From Saprospiraceae bacterium UBA6168 (GTDB taxonomy: Bacteria; Bacteroidota; Bacteroidia; Chitinophagales; Saprospiraceae): 64,000 nt of DNA. The notes beneath the pieces were generated by a model. It did no database searches. It saw only the letters and a program-made list of their open reading frames with translations, and was not told where the DNA came from. Where the stretch lies: NCBI GenBank assembly GCA_002435785.1, contig DIUC01000035.1:26957-90956 (forward strand), in the 5' to 3' direction. Positions 22,776 to 31,041 of this stretch are shown here, piece after piece; position 1 is the stretch's first letter; the number at the start of each line of letters is the position of its first letter. A program made the translations under genes and the position numbers.

Positions 22776-25748
22776 TTGAAAAAAACCTTTTCCCTTCTAC
22801 TAATCGCACTGGCCTACCTGCTGGTTTCCGCCGCATCCTTCACCCGGCAGGCGCAGCGGCCCATGCCCAAAATCGAAGACCTGCTGAAAGAGGCCGCTTG
22901 GGTGGACAGTACCTATGCCACCCTAACGCCCGACGAACGCCTCGGACAGCTCTTCTGGCTACGGGCGCACACTGACAAAGACGCCGCCTACGATGCAGCC
23001 GTGGAAGAACAAGTGAAAAAATACAAGCCCGGCGGCCTCTGCTTCTTCAACCCCACGGCCAAGGGAACGCCCGAAAAACAAGTGGAACTCACCAACCGCT
23101 ACCAAGCCCTCAGCACCAAACTGCCTATGTTCATCACCATTGACGGCGAGTGGGGGCTGGGGATGCGCATGAAGGGCACCGCAATGAGCTTCCCCCGCCA
23201 GATGATGCTCGGCGCCATTCAGGACAACACTTTGATTTATAAAATGGGGGCAGAAATCGCCAAGCACTGCAAGCGGGTTGGCGTCAACGTCAACTTTGCG
23301 CCCGTGGCCGACGTGAACAACAACGCCGCCAACCCCGTCATCGGCTTCCGCAGCTTCGGCGAAGACCCCTACAACGTGGCCGCAAAATCCTATCAGTACA
23401 TGCTCGGGATGCAGGACAACGGCGTGATGGCCTCCGCCAAGCACTTCCCCGGCCACGGCGATACTGGCACCGACAGCCACTACGACCTGCCCGTCATCAA
23501 CCACAACTTGGCACGGCTTGACAGCGTAGAGCTTTTCCCTTTCAAAATCCTGATACAGCAGGGCGTTGGCAGTATCATGATTGCACACCTAAACATACCT
23601 GCACTCGACAACACGCCCAATCTAGCTTCATCGCTCTCGCCCAAAATCGTGACCGATTTGCTGCGCAACCAACTGAATTACAAGGGTTTAATCTTGACCG
23701 ATGCCCTCGAAATGCAGGCTGTCACCAAGCACTTCGGCAAAGGCGAGGTGGAGGCCCGTGCCCTTGCAGCTGGCAATGACGTGCTGCTTCTCCCCGGCGA
23801 CATGGAGGCCGCTTTCCGGGTAGTCAAGCAGTGGTTGGCCAACGGCAAGCTCGACTCCAACGCTGTGAATGCCAGCGTGAAAAAAGTGCTGCTTTGGAAG
23901 CACCGAATGGGCATCACTACCTACCAGCCAATGCCCCTCGAAAACGTGCGGGCCGACGTGAACGACAACCAAGCCCTCTCCGTCAAGCGGGAACTGATTG
24001 CCAATGCACTGACCTTGGCGAAAAATGAGGGCGATTTTCTTCCAGTTGCCAGTTCGACAGTGGGCGGTGGACAGTCAGGGGCTGCGAAATTGGCAGCACT
24101 GGCGATTGGTGTAGGGAGCGGCAATGCGTTTCACAAAAGGCTAAGTTCCTTCGGGAAAATTGAGACGTTCACTTCCGGCAAGGACGTTTCAAACGCACTC
24201 ATTGCGAAGCTAAAAGGCAAGGACGCCGTCATCGTGAGCCTGCACGACATGAGCCAGTTCGCCTCCAAGGGCTACGGCTTGACGCAGGGCACGAGGGATT
24301 TCATCGAGGCATTGCGCAAGCAAACCCGAGTCGTGGTGGTCATGTTCGGCAACCCCTACGCCGCCAAGTTTTTTGAAAACGTGCCGAACCTGCTGGTTTG
24401 CTACGAGGAAGATGACGAGGTACAAGACCTTGCTGCGCAAGCGCTTTTTGGCGTTTTTCCCGTGCGGGGAAAACTGCCCGTGACTGCTTCAACGCTGCTA
24501 CCGGTTGGCACTGGCATCGGCACGGAAGCCATGCAGCGGATGGGCTGGGGAGTGCCAGAGGAGGTGGGCATGAGCAGCACCAAGCTCAAAAAAGTGGACT
24601 CGCTGATGGCCGAAGCCATTGTCGAAGGCGCAACCCCCGGCGGTGTGGTGCTGGTGGCGAGGCGTGGCAAAATCGTGTTTAAAAAATCTTATGGCTCCCA
24701 CACTTACGAAAAAAATGCCCGCCCTACCACTCCTGACGACATCTGGGACCTGGCCAGCATCACGAAGATTGCGGCCAGCACCATCTCGTTGATGCGGCTG
24801 CAGGAGGAGGGAAAGTTCGACCCGAAAGACCCCGTGGAGAAGTACCTGCCGGAGCTTGCCAACACCAACAAAAAGGGCATCCCGCTCGTGGACATGATGA
24901 CCCACCGGGGCAGGCTCACGCCGTGGATAAAGTTTTATGAAAAGACCATCACCCCGGCGGAAAAGCCTTCGCCCGATTTTTACCAAAACAAGAAAAGCGA
25001 TGCCTACCCGCTGCCCGTAGCGAAAGACCTCTGGCTTAAAGCGGGCTACGAAAAGGAAATATGGCGGCAAATCCTGGACAGCCCGCTGGAGTCCACGAAG
25101 GAGTACAAATACAGCGACCTGGGTTTCTACATTGCCAGCGAGGTTATCAAACGGCAGAGCGGAATGCCCATCGAGGAGTATGCCAGCCGGACGTTCTATC
25201 AGCCGCTCGGCCTTTCGACGATGACTTATCGGCCCTACGAGAAATTTCCGCTGGAACGGATCCCGCCCACGGAGGAGGACAATTACTACCGGGACCGCCG
25301 CATCCAAGGCTATGTACACGACATGGGCGCTGCCATGCTCAACCAAGCCACGGGCCACGCCGGGCTTTTCAGCGATGCCGAAGACCTTGCCGTGCTGATG
25401 CAGATGCTGCTGAACAAAGGGAACTATGGCGGTGTGCAATTCCTGCGACCAGAGACTATCAACTATTACACGACCAGATGCGAGGGCTGCACCCGCCGGG
25501 GCATCGGCTTCGATATGTTCCAAAAAAATACGAGCTATGAAAACAACCTGAGCAAGCTGGCAAGCGAGGTCACCTATGGCCACCTCGGCTTCACTGGCAC
25601 GGCGGTCTGGGCAGACCCTGCGGAGGAGTTGGTTTACGTTTTCCTCTCCAACCGCACTTACCCGACTATGAAGAACAACAAATTGGGGAAGCTGAACACG
25701 AGGGTGAAGGTGCAGGATGCGGTGTATGAGGCCATCATCCGGGAGTAA
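22776..25748 (+). CDS. NagZ-type GH3 glycosidase fused to a beta-lactamase-family serine hydrolase
   Basis: 990 residues from a TTG start, chosen because it leads straight into a signal peptide (KKTFSLLLIALAYLLVSAAS). The GH3 half (~45-400) has the NagZ signature KHFPGHGDTGTDSH (~222-235) and LILTDALEM with the nucleophile Asp (~308); a C-terminal GH3 domain follows to ~580. The second half (~590-985) is a class C beta-lactamase/DD-peptidase fold with SITK (~661), YSDLGF (~779, in the Tyr-x-Asn position) and HLGFTG (~936). It probably trims N-acetylglucosamine from muropeptides and acts on their peptides in the periplasm. Such fusions are known in Bacteroidota. A repeat-like insertion lies at 24042-24102. 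Confidence 0.88.
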   Translation: MKKTFSLLLIALAYLLVSAASFTRQAQRPMPKIEDLLKEAAWVDSTYATLTPDERLGQLFWLRAHTDKDAAYDAAVEEQVKKYKPGGLCFFNPTAKGTPEKQVELTNRYQALSTKLPMFITIDGEWGLGMRMKGTAMSFPRQMMLGAIQDNTLIYKMGAEIAKHCKRVGVNVNFAPVADVNNNAANPVIGFRSFGEDPYNVAAKSYQYMLGMQDNGVMASAKHFPGHGDTGTDSHYDLPVINHNLARLDSVELFPFKILIQQGVGSIMIAHLNIPALDNTPNLASSLSPKIVTDLLRNQLNYKGLILTDALEMQAVTKHFGKGEVEARALAAGNDVLLLPGDMEAAFRVVKQWLANGKLDSNAVNASVKKVLLWKHRMGITTYQPMPLENVRADVNDNQALSVKRELIANALTLAKNEGDFLPVASSTVGGGQSGAAKLAALAIGVGSGNAFHKRLSSFGKIETFTSGKDVSNALIAKLKGKDAVIVSLHDMSQFASKGYGLTQGTRDFIEALRKQTRVVVVMFGNPYAAKFFENVPNLLVCYEEDDEVQDLAAQALFGVFPVRGKLPVTASTLLPVGTGIGTEAMQRMGWGVPEEVGMSSTKLKKVDSLMAEAIVEGATPGGVVLVARRGKIVFKKSYGSHTYEKNARPTTPDDIWDLASITKIAASTISLMRLQEEGKFDPKDPVEKYLPELANTNKKGIPLVDMMTHRGRLTPWIKFYEKTITPAEKPSPDFYQNKKSDAYPLPVAKDLWLKAGYEKEIWRQILDSPLESTKEYKYSDLGFYIASEVIKRQSGMPIEEYASRTFYQPLGLSTMTYRPYEKFPLERIPPTEEDNYYRDRRIQGYVHDMGAAMLNQATGHAGLFSDAEDLAVLMQMLLNKGNYGGVQFLRPETINYYTTRCEGCTRRGIGFDMFQKNTSYENNLSKLASEVTYGHLGFTGTAVWADPAEELVYVFLSNRTYPTMKNNKLGKLNTRVKVQDAVYEAIIRE
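24042..24102. repeat. Repeat element inside the GH3 gene
   Basis: CCAGTTGCCAGTT (24042-24054) and AATTGGCAGCACTGG (24088-24102) are bulged reverse complements, with GACAGTGG/GGACAGTC words between. Composition and words resemble element A. It codes in frame for LPVASSTVGGGQSGAAKLAA. Confidence 0.5.
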
Positions 25749-25870
25749 GGTTTGTTCAAAAACCCCTAAAAAACCACGCATTTACCCTGCAAAACCTTAT
25801 CTCGCACACTTTTTGAAAGAAGGGAAAGTTAGAACATGTGCGCTACCCAAATCCGTAAAAAATTAAAAGC

Positions 25871-28051
25871 ATGAGAATTCTAACATCAGGCGTTTTTCAA
25901 AAAAATACGCTTCGAAAAATAGCCCTCGTCACCGTGGCCGTGGCCGCCGTGGCATTCTGCTCGCCAGTGCAGGCGCAGTCCAAAGTAGTGGACAAGGCCA
26001 ACGAACTGTACAAAAACAACCAGTTCGCCGATGCCGCCGAGCTTTACCGGCAAGCCTTGCAGGAAATGGAGAACTCGGGTAAGCAAGGCCGAAATACCAT
26101 CCTGCTCAAAAGCAAGCTCGCCTACTGCTACCGCATGAACAACAAGATGGACAAGGCGGAGGCGCTTTATGCCGAAGTGGTAAAGGACGAGAGTGCAAAA
26201 TCAGATACCTACTACTATTACGGTGAGGCGCTGATGAGCAATGGCAAGTACGCCGAAGCAAAAAAATGGTTTACCGATTACCAAAATTTGGAGCCAAGCG
26301 ATGAAAAGGCAATCTTGATGCTTCGTGCCTGCGACTACGCCCCGCTCATCGAACCCTATTTTCAATACCTTGACATTCAGGAGTTTGCCTACAATTCGCC
26401 AGCCGACGACAATGCGCCGATTTTGGTCAAGAACGGCCTTATCTTCTCCTCCGACCGCCAGCAGGGCGCCAAGCTGCTCAAGGAGAAATCCGGCTGGACT
26501 GGACGGGACTACCTGAACCTCTATTTTGCACCCCGCAAGTCGGACGGCAGTTTCGGTGAGCCGGGGCAATATTCCTCCAAACTCAGTGAGGTGAACAAAA
26601 ACACGGGAAATGCCTCGTTGACTGCCGACGAATCAGAGATTTTCTTCACCCGCAACGACAACGTGCTGAACAAGCAGAACACTTATAGCCTTCAACTTTT
26701 CTCCGCAAAATCGGCGGGAGAAAATCGCTGGAAGGACGTGCAAAAACTGCCTTTCTGCTCCTCCAACCACAATTTCATGCACCCTGCCGTATCGCCCGAT
26801 GGCAAGCGGCTGTTCTTCGCAAGCAACCGGGCGGGCGGATTCGGCGGTACCGACCTCTGGATGTCGGAGCGGAATGCTGCTGGTGGCGAGTGGAGCAAAC
26901 CCGTAAACCTCGGCCCAGCGGTGAACACTACCGTGAATGAAGGATTTCCGTTCGTGGCTGCAGACAACAAGCTGTATTTTTGTTCAAAAGGGCATCCCGG
27001 TTACGGTGGCTTCGACATCTTCGTGACCTATATGGACGAAAACGGTGCCTGGCAACCCGCCACCAACCTTGGCAAGCCCATCAACAGCCCCTTGGACGAC
27101 ATCTCGATATTTGTGGCTCCCGACCAGCGAAGCGGCTATTTCACCAGCTCCCGCAGCGGCGGCGACGACGATATCTTCAGCTTCACCGTGCTGGACGAAG
27201 CGCCTTTGGCCGTTGTTAGCCCGCCAGCGCCAACCAATGAAGTCCGCCCCAGCAGCCCAGCGGCAGCGGAGCCAGCTTTGGTTATGTCGGAGGAAGTAGC
27301 GGAAGTGGTGCCGCTAACGCCCAGAACCGTAGTGCCAGAGCCATCGGTAATTGAAGAGGAGGAGGCTCCAGTCTTGCCCCCCGTCAAGGAAGTGGCTGCC
27401 ATTCCAGAACCAGAACCCATACCACCCGTCGCCATCGAGTCGGCAAGGGTGACGGACGTTCCAAAGCAAATCTCGCAGCCAGTGGAAAATGTCGAAGTTC
27501 CAACATTGACAGAAAAACAGGCTAACACGCCCACAGTGGAAATACCAGTAGTACAAATCCGAGTGGAAATGCCAGTGGCACAGCACCAAGCGCCCACATC
27601 AAACCCAACCACCGAAATGGCACAGCTTGACGGTTTCATGGATTTTTCTCGAAAGTTGGAGGAAGGGAAATTACTCGTTGGTGAACGGTTCCGCCTGGAT
27701 GGGGCAGTTTTTGACCCCGCCGTTTGGCAGCTCACGCCACGCATCACTGGCCCACTCGACAAGCTCATTTCGCAGTTAAAAATTTACCCCACCGTGCAAG
27801 TCGAAATCAGCTCGCACACGGAATCCCTGGGCGACGACAAGGAAAATCAGCAAATCTCAGCGAACAGGGCAGCAACCATATTGGACTATATGCTCCGGGA
27901 AGGCATTGCGAAAGAGCGCATTTTAGCCAAGGGCTGCGGCGAGACCATGCCCGTAAACCACTGCCGAAATGGCACTCCATGCAGCATAGACGAACACTTG
28001 GTCAACCAGCGGATTGAGGTGAAAGTATTGGCATTGGATGGGAAGTGGTGA
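25871..28051 (+). CDS. OmpA-family protein with TPR and PD40 propeller (PorE-like)
   Basis: 726 residues. Signal peptide ~16-36 (ALVTVAVAAVAFCSPVQAQ). TPR region ~40-155 (ANELYKNNQFADAAELYRQA, KAEALYAEVVKD). PD40/WD40-like propeller ~165-440 with repeated blades such as HPAVSPDGKRLFFASNRAGG and FGGTDLWMSERN. A Pro/Val/Glu-rich linker (~445-575) is followed by an OmpA C-terminal peptidoglycan-binding domain (EISSHTESLGDDKENQQISA, NRAATILDYMLREGI, HLVNQRIEVKVL). The layout matches PorE of the type IX secretion system except that the linker replaces the carboxypeptidase-regulatory-like domain. It could equally be one of the many related OmpA/PD40 proteins in the phylum. Confidence 0.8.
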   Translation: MRILTSGVFQKNTLRKIALVTVAVAAVAFCSPVQAQSKVVDKANELYKNNQFADAAELYRQALQEMENSGKQGRNTILLKSKLAYCYRMNNKMDKAEALYAEVVKDESAKSDTYYYYGEALMSNGKYAEAKKWFTDYQNLEPSDEKAILMLRACDYAPLIEPYFQYLDIQEFAYNSPADDNAPILVKNGLIFSSDRQQGAKLLKEKSGWTGRDYLNLYFAPRKSDGSFGEPGQYSSKLSEVNKNTGNASLTADESEIFFTRNDNVLNKQNTYSLQLFSAKSAGENRWKDVQKLPFCSSNHNFMHPAVSPDGKRLFFASNRAGGFGGTDLWMSERNAAGGEWSKPVNLGPAVNTTVNEGFPFVAADNKLYFCSKGHPGYGGFDIFVTYMDENGAWQPATNLGKPINSPLDDISIFVAPDQRSGYFTSSRSGGDDDIFSFTVLDEAPLAVVSPPAPTNEVRPSSPAAAEPALVMSEEVAEVVPLTPRTVVPEPSVIEEEEAPVLPPVKEVAAIPEPEPIPPVAIESARVTDVPKQISQPVENVEVPTLTEKQANTPTVEIPVVQIRVEMPVAQHQAPTSNPTTEMAQLDGFMDFSRKLEEGKLLVGERFRLDGAVFDPAVWQLTPRITGPLDKLISQLKIYPTVQVEISSHTESLGDDKENQQISANRAATILDYMLREGIAKERILAKGCGETMPVNHCRNGTPCSIDEHLVNQRIEVKVLALDGKW

Positions 28052-28093
28052 CAACATACATCAAATCAGTTGTAGGTCGGCGAGTTTTTATGC

Positions 28094-28792
28094 TCAAACC
28101 ATTCGCTCGTTTCTAGTTGCTACCCGCATAAAGTCCCAAGCCACCAATAGCGTTTCCCCGGCGTAGTGTAGGCCCGGTGTCAAGCGTTTGCTATGTAGGG
28201 GCAGTATTTCCTCCTGTTTTTTCAAAAAAGTAAAAATGGTGCGCATCACCTTGAAGTAGCGGCCCACCTCGTCCACCGAGGGCAAGTCACGGCTGCCGAG
28301 CAGTTCCATCAGCCGCCGGAAGCTGTCGAAATCGTAGGGTAGGTACTGCGTCGGATGGCGGAAGGCAAGGTAGAGGGACGCCATCTGGTAGTTGTCGTCA
28401 TGGAAATGGCTGTTCAACCTCGAAGTTGGGTGCGCCTCCTGCCAACCGGCCAACAGTTCATCGCAGTGGAACACAAAGCGTCCCAGCCGACCGTCCACGT
28501 CTTTGCTTTCGTTGAAAAGGTCTTGGAACACTTCCCGCACAAATTCCCGGTTCAGCTCCATGAAGCGCAGCATCATTGCCTTTGGCTCATAGTTTTCCCG
28601 CTTCCATAGGCGGCGAGACCGGGAATTCTCCAAGCTGCGGTCGTACACCGTGCGAAAGTCAAGTGCCGCCACGTCCCAGGTTTCCTGAAAAATGCGCTGC
28701 GACTCCCATGGCAGGTAGGGGTCGTGTTGTGGGTTTGACCGAAGAAAATCGGCGTACTGTTGGATGGCGTCGTTGAGTTTTTGTAGATTCAT
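28094..28792 (-). CDS. Conserved-looking protein of unknown function
   Basis: 232 residues from the ATG at 28792 (MNLQKLNDAIQQYADFL), preferred to an upstream start whose extra residues look non-coding. The protein is helical, rich in aromatic and charged residues, without signal peptide or membrane segment. Possible landmarks are HFHDDNYQMASLYLAFRHP (~125-143), YLPYDFDSFRRLMELLGSRD (~145-164) and LHYAGETLLVAWDFMRVA near the end. No family was recognised. It is convergent with the OmpA gene and divergent from the phosphoesterase gene. Even codon use suggests it is a real gene. Confidence 0.6.
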   Translation of the reverse strand: MNLQKLNDAIQQYADFLRSNPQHDPYLPWESQRIFQETWDVAALDFRTVYDRSLENSRSRRLWKRENYEPKAMMLRFMELNREFVREVFQDLFNESKDVDGRLGRFVFHCDELLAGWQEAHPTSRLNSHFHDDNYQMASLYLAFRHPTQYLPYDFDSFRRLMELLGSRDLPSVDEVGRYFKVMRTIFTFLKKQEEILPLHSKRLTPGLHYAGETLLVAWDFMRVATRNERMV

Positions 28793-28912
28793 GACCACGA
28801 TTTTGCACTGAGTTTTCGTCGCAAAACGCACCAAAGTGCATTTGTGAAAAAAAATCATGGGAAACTTGGCGGCGAAGCTACATATTTGCGGAAGAGGACG
28901 GTTTGATACATT

Positions 28913-28974
28913 GTTTCAGGTTTAGAGTTTCAGGATAGTCCTGCCTAAAACCTGAAGCCCAAAACCTAAAACCG
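28913..28974. repeat. Hairpin element F before the phosphoesterase gene
   Basis: Left arm 28913-28934 (GTTTCAGGTTTAGAGTTTCA plus GG) pairs with right arm ~28944-28974 (CCTAAAACCTGAAGCCC words). It ends 10 bases before the phosphoesterase ATG. Confidence 0.7.
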
Positions 28975-28984
28975 CTTAAGCTGC

Positions 28985-29731
28985 ATGAAACTTATTCAAA
29001 TCACTGACCTGCACGTAGCGAGCGAAGGAGAGTTCACCCATGGCGTGGACGTGCGTCAGAATTTTTTGGACATCCTGCAAGCGGCGAAATCCTTCGCCCC
29101 CGATTACCTCATCATCTCCGGCGACCTCGCCTTCGACACTGCCAACGAGCAGGTCTATCATTGGATGAAATCGCAGCTCGACGCCATCGGCATCCCCTAC
29201 GCACTCATCGGCGGCAACCACGACGACTCAACCCTGCTGGCGAAGGTCTTTGGTTTGGAACACCTGCTCACCGATGGCGACCTGTACTACAAATTGCCCC
29301 TTGGTGAGCAGACGTTGCTGATGCTAGAAACCTCCAAAGGCATTGTCAGTGAGGTACAGTTGGCGTGGCTGACCAAGGAGCTGGCGCAATTGGACGGCCC
29401 CGCTGTCATCTTCATGCACCACCCGCCAGTGAGCGGCGGCGTGCCGTTCATGGATGTAAACTACCCGCTCCGCAACATGGACGATGTGCAGGAAGTGTTC
29501 TTTCGGCACCCGCACCCGGTCTATATCTTCTGTGGCCATTATCACGTGGAGAAAATGCTTTGCGTGAAAAACCTGGCCGTCCACGTCACCCCGACCAACT
29601 ATTTCCAGATGAAATGGCAACAACCAGAATTTCAGCTCGACCACCTCAGAATTGGCCTCCGGGAAATCAACCTCCGGCCCGACGGCGTGGTGGAAAGTGC
29701 GGTAGTTTATTACGAAGGGAATAAAATATGA
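28985..29731 (+). CDS. Calcineurin-like metallophosphoesterase (CpdA-like)
   Basis: 248 residues with all five metal-binding blocks: QITDLHVA (D-x-H), IISGDLAFD (GD), IGGNHDD (GNHD), FMHHPPVSGG (H) and CGHYHVEK (GHxH). The N-terminal order and size match class III cyclic nucleotide phosphodiesterases (CpdA/Rv0805 type), so cAMP or a related cyclic nucleotide is a possible substrate, but many family members have other phosphoester substrates. No signal peptide, hence cytoplasmic. The gene lies between two repeat hairpins, one in its leader and one after its stop. Confidence 0.87.
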   Translation: MKLIQITDLHVASEGEFTHGVDVRQNFLDILQAAKSFAPDYLIISGDLAFDTANEQVYHWMKSQLDAIGIPYALIGGNHDDSTLLAKVFGLEHLLTDGDLYYKLPLGEQTLLMLETSKGIVSEVQLAWLTKELAQLDGPAVIFMHHPPVSGGVPFMDVNYPLRNMDDVQEVFFRHPHPVYIFCGHYHVEKMLCVKNLAVHVTPTNYFQMKWQQPEFQLDHLRIGLREINLRPDGVVESAVVYYEGNKI

Positions 29732-29815
29732 TTGTTGAATGGTTGAAATTGTTGGGTGGTTTGAGGGGCAATCACGGCAATGATAACAATCATAACAATT
29801 CAGCAATTTAACAAT
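29731..29815. repeat. Hairpin element G between phosphoesterase and aminotransferase genes
   Basis: Left arm 29731-29760 (ATTGTTGAATGGTTGAAATT) pairs with right arm 29781-29815 (AACAATTCAGCAATTTAACA). It begins at the phosphoesterase stop and ends four bases before the aminotransferase ATG. Confidence 0.8.
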
Positions 29816-29818
29816 ACT

Positions 29819-30961
29819 ATGCTTCTTTCCTCCAAACTGCCGGGCGTCGGCACCTCCATTTTCACCGTCATGTCGGCCATGGCCAACGAGCACGGGGCCA
29901 TTAACCTGGCGCAGGGCTTCCCTGACTTCGACTGCTCCGACCACCTCAAGGGGCTGGTGGACAAGTACATCCGGCAGGGCCACAACCAATACGCCCCAAT
30001 GCCTGGTGTACCTGCGCTCCGCAAAACCGTTGCCGAAAAAATCCAGTCGCTATACGGCCTCAGCGTGGACCCCGACACCGAAATCACCATCACCAGCGGT
30101 GCCACCCAAGCGCTCTACTGCGCCATCTCGGCCTTCATCCGCCCCGACGACGAGGTGATTCTGATAGAACCTGCATACGATTCCTACCGCCCGTCCATCG
30201 AAGTGAACGGAGGTCGGCCCGTCCTCTACGAAATGAGTGCACCCGACTATACCGTTGACTGGCGTATGCTCGAACGCCTCATCACTTGGAAGACCCGCAT
30301 GATTATCATCAACACCCCGCACAACCCAACGGGCAAGATTTTGAAGGAAGCGGATTGGAAGGAACTGCAACACCTTGCCGTCAACAGGGACATCATCGTA
30401 CTCTGCGACGAAGCCTACGAGCATCTCGTCTTCGATGGTGAGCGGCACGAGAGCCTGCTGCGTTACCCCAAGATTTTCGAGCGGGGCATGGCTGTTTTTT
30501 CCTTCGGAAAAACACTGCACACCACCGGCTGGAAGCTCGGCTGCATCGTGGCACCGCCCGACCTCACCAAGGAGTTCCGCAAAGTGCACCAGTTCAACGT
30601 CTTCGCCGTGAACACGCCGATGCAGTACGCCGTGGCTGAATACCTCGAACAGCCAGCGGCGTATTTGGCGCTGAACGATTTTTTTGAAAAAAAGCGGGAC
30701 TTCCTGCTCGATGCCATGGCCGGGTCGAGGTTTAAGCCCCTGCACAGCGAAGGGTCCTACTTTCAGCTCTACGACTACTCCGCCATCAGCGAAGAACCCG
30801 ACACGGATTTTGTGAAACGGCTAATCCTGGAGCACGGGGTGGCCGCTATACCTGTCTCTGTTTTTTACAGCAGCCATAAAAACGAGCGTGTAATACGGCT
30901 TTGCTTCGCAAAAAAAGAGGAGACCTTGGCAAAGGCGGCGGCACTTTTGAGCAAAATTTAA
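29819..30961 (+). CDS. PLP-dependent aminotransferase, methionine aminotransferase type
   Basis: 380 residues from the ATG at 29819; the upstream in-frame ATG would translate the repeat hairpin (ITIITIQQFNNT) and is rejected. Fold type I signatures: NLAQGFPDFDC (~28-38), YAPMPGVPALRKTVAEKI, ITSGATQALYCAI, NTPHNPTGKIL, LCDEAYEHLVFDG and the PLP-lysine region FSFGKTLHTTGWKLG (SFGKTLHTTGWKLG). The QGFPDF and YAPMPG motifs are those of YbdL/methionine and kynurenine aminotransferase-like enzymes. It probably transfers the amino group of methionine or aromatic amino acids to a keto acid, for example in methionine salvage. Confidence 0.9.
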   Translation: MLLSSKLPGVGTSIFTVMSAMANEHGAINLAQGFPDFDCSDHLKGLVDKYIRQGHNQYAPMPGVPALRKTVAEKIQSLYGLSVDPDTEITITSGATQALYCAISAFIRPDDEVILIEPAYDSYRPSIEVNGGRPVLYEMSAPDYTVDWRMLERLITWKTRMIIINTPHNPTGKILKEADWKELQHLAVNRDIIVLCDEAYEHLVFDGERHESLLRYPKIFERGMAVFSFGKTLHTTGWKLGCIVAPPDLTKEFRKVHQFNVFAVNTPMQYAVAEYLEQPAAYLALNDFFEKKRDFLLDAMAGSRFKPLHSEGSYFQLYDYSAISEEPDTDFVKRLILEHGVAAIPVSVFYSSHKNERVIRLCFAKKEETLAKAAALLSKI

Positions 30962-30981
30962 TCAGCTCCTAATCTCAATAG

Positions 30982-31012
30982 TTTGGCTAAAGGGCCAGAT
31001 GTTGTACTTTTA
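30982..31012 (+). promoter_or_regulatory. Bacteroidota-type promoter for the acyl-CoA synthetase gene
   Basis: TTTG (30982-30985), a spacer of exactly 19 bases and TACTTTTA (31005-31012) match the consensus TTTG-N19-TAnnTTTG with one mismatch, 30 bases before the ATG. Confidence 0.75.
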
Positions 31013-31041
31013 GCCCAATCCATTTTAAAATTCAAACATTC

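Noticed and set aside
29780..29818. Upstream start for the aminotransferase
   Set aside because: It would translate the hairpin element; the ATG at 29819 gives the normal N-terminus.
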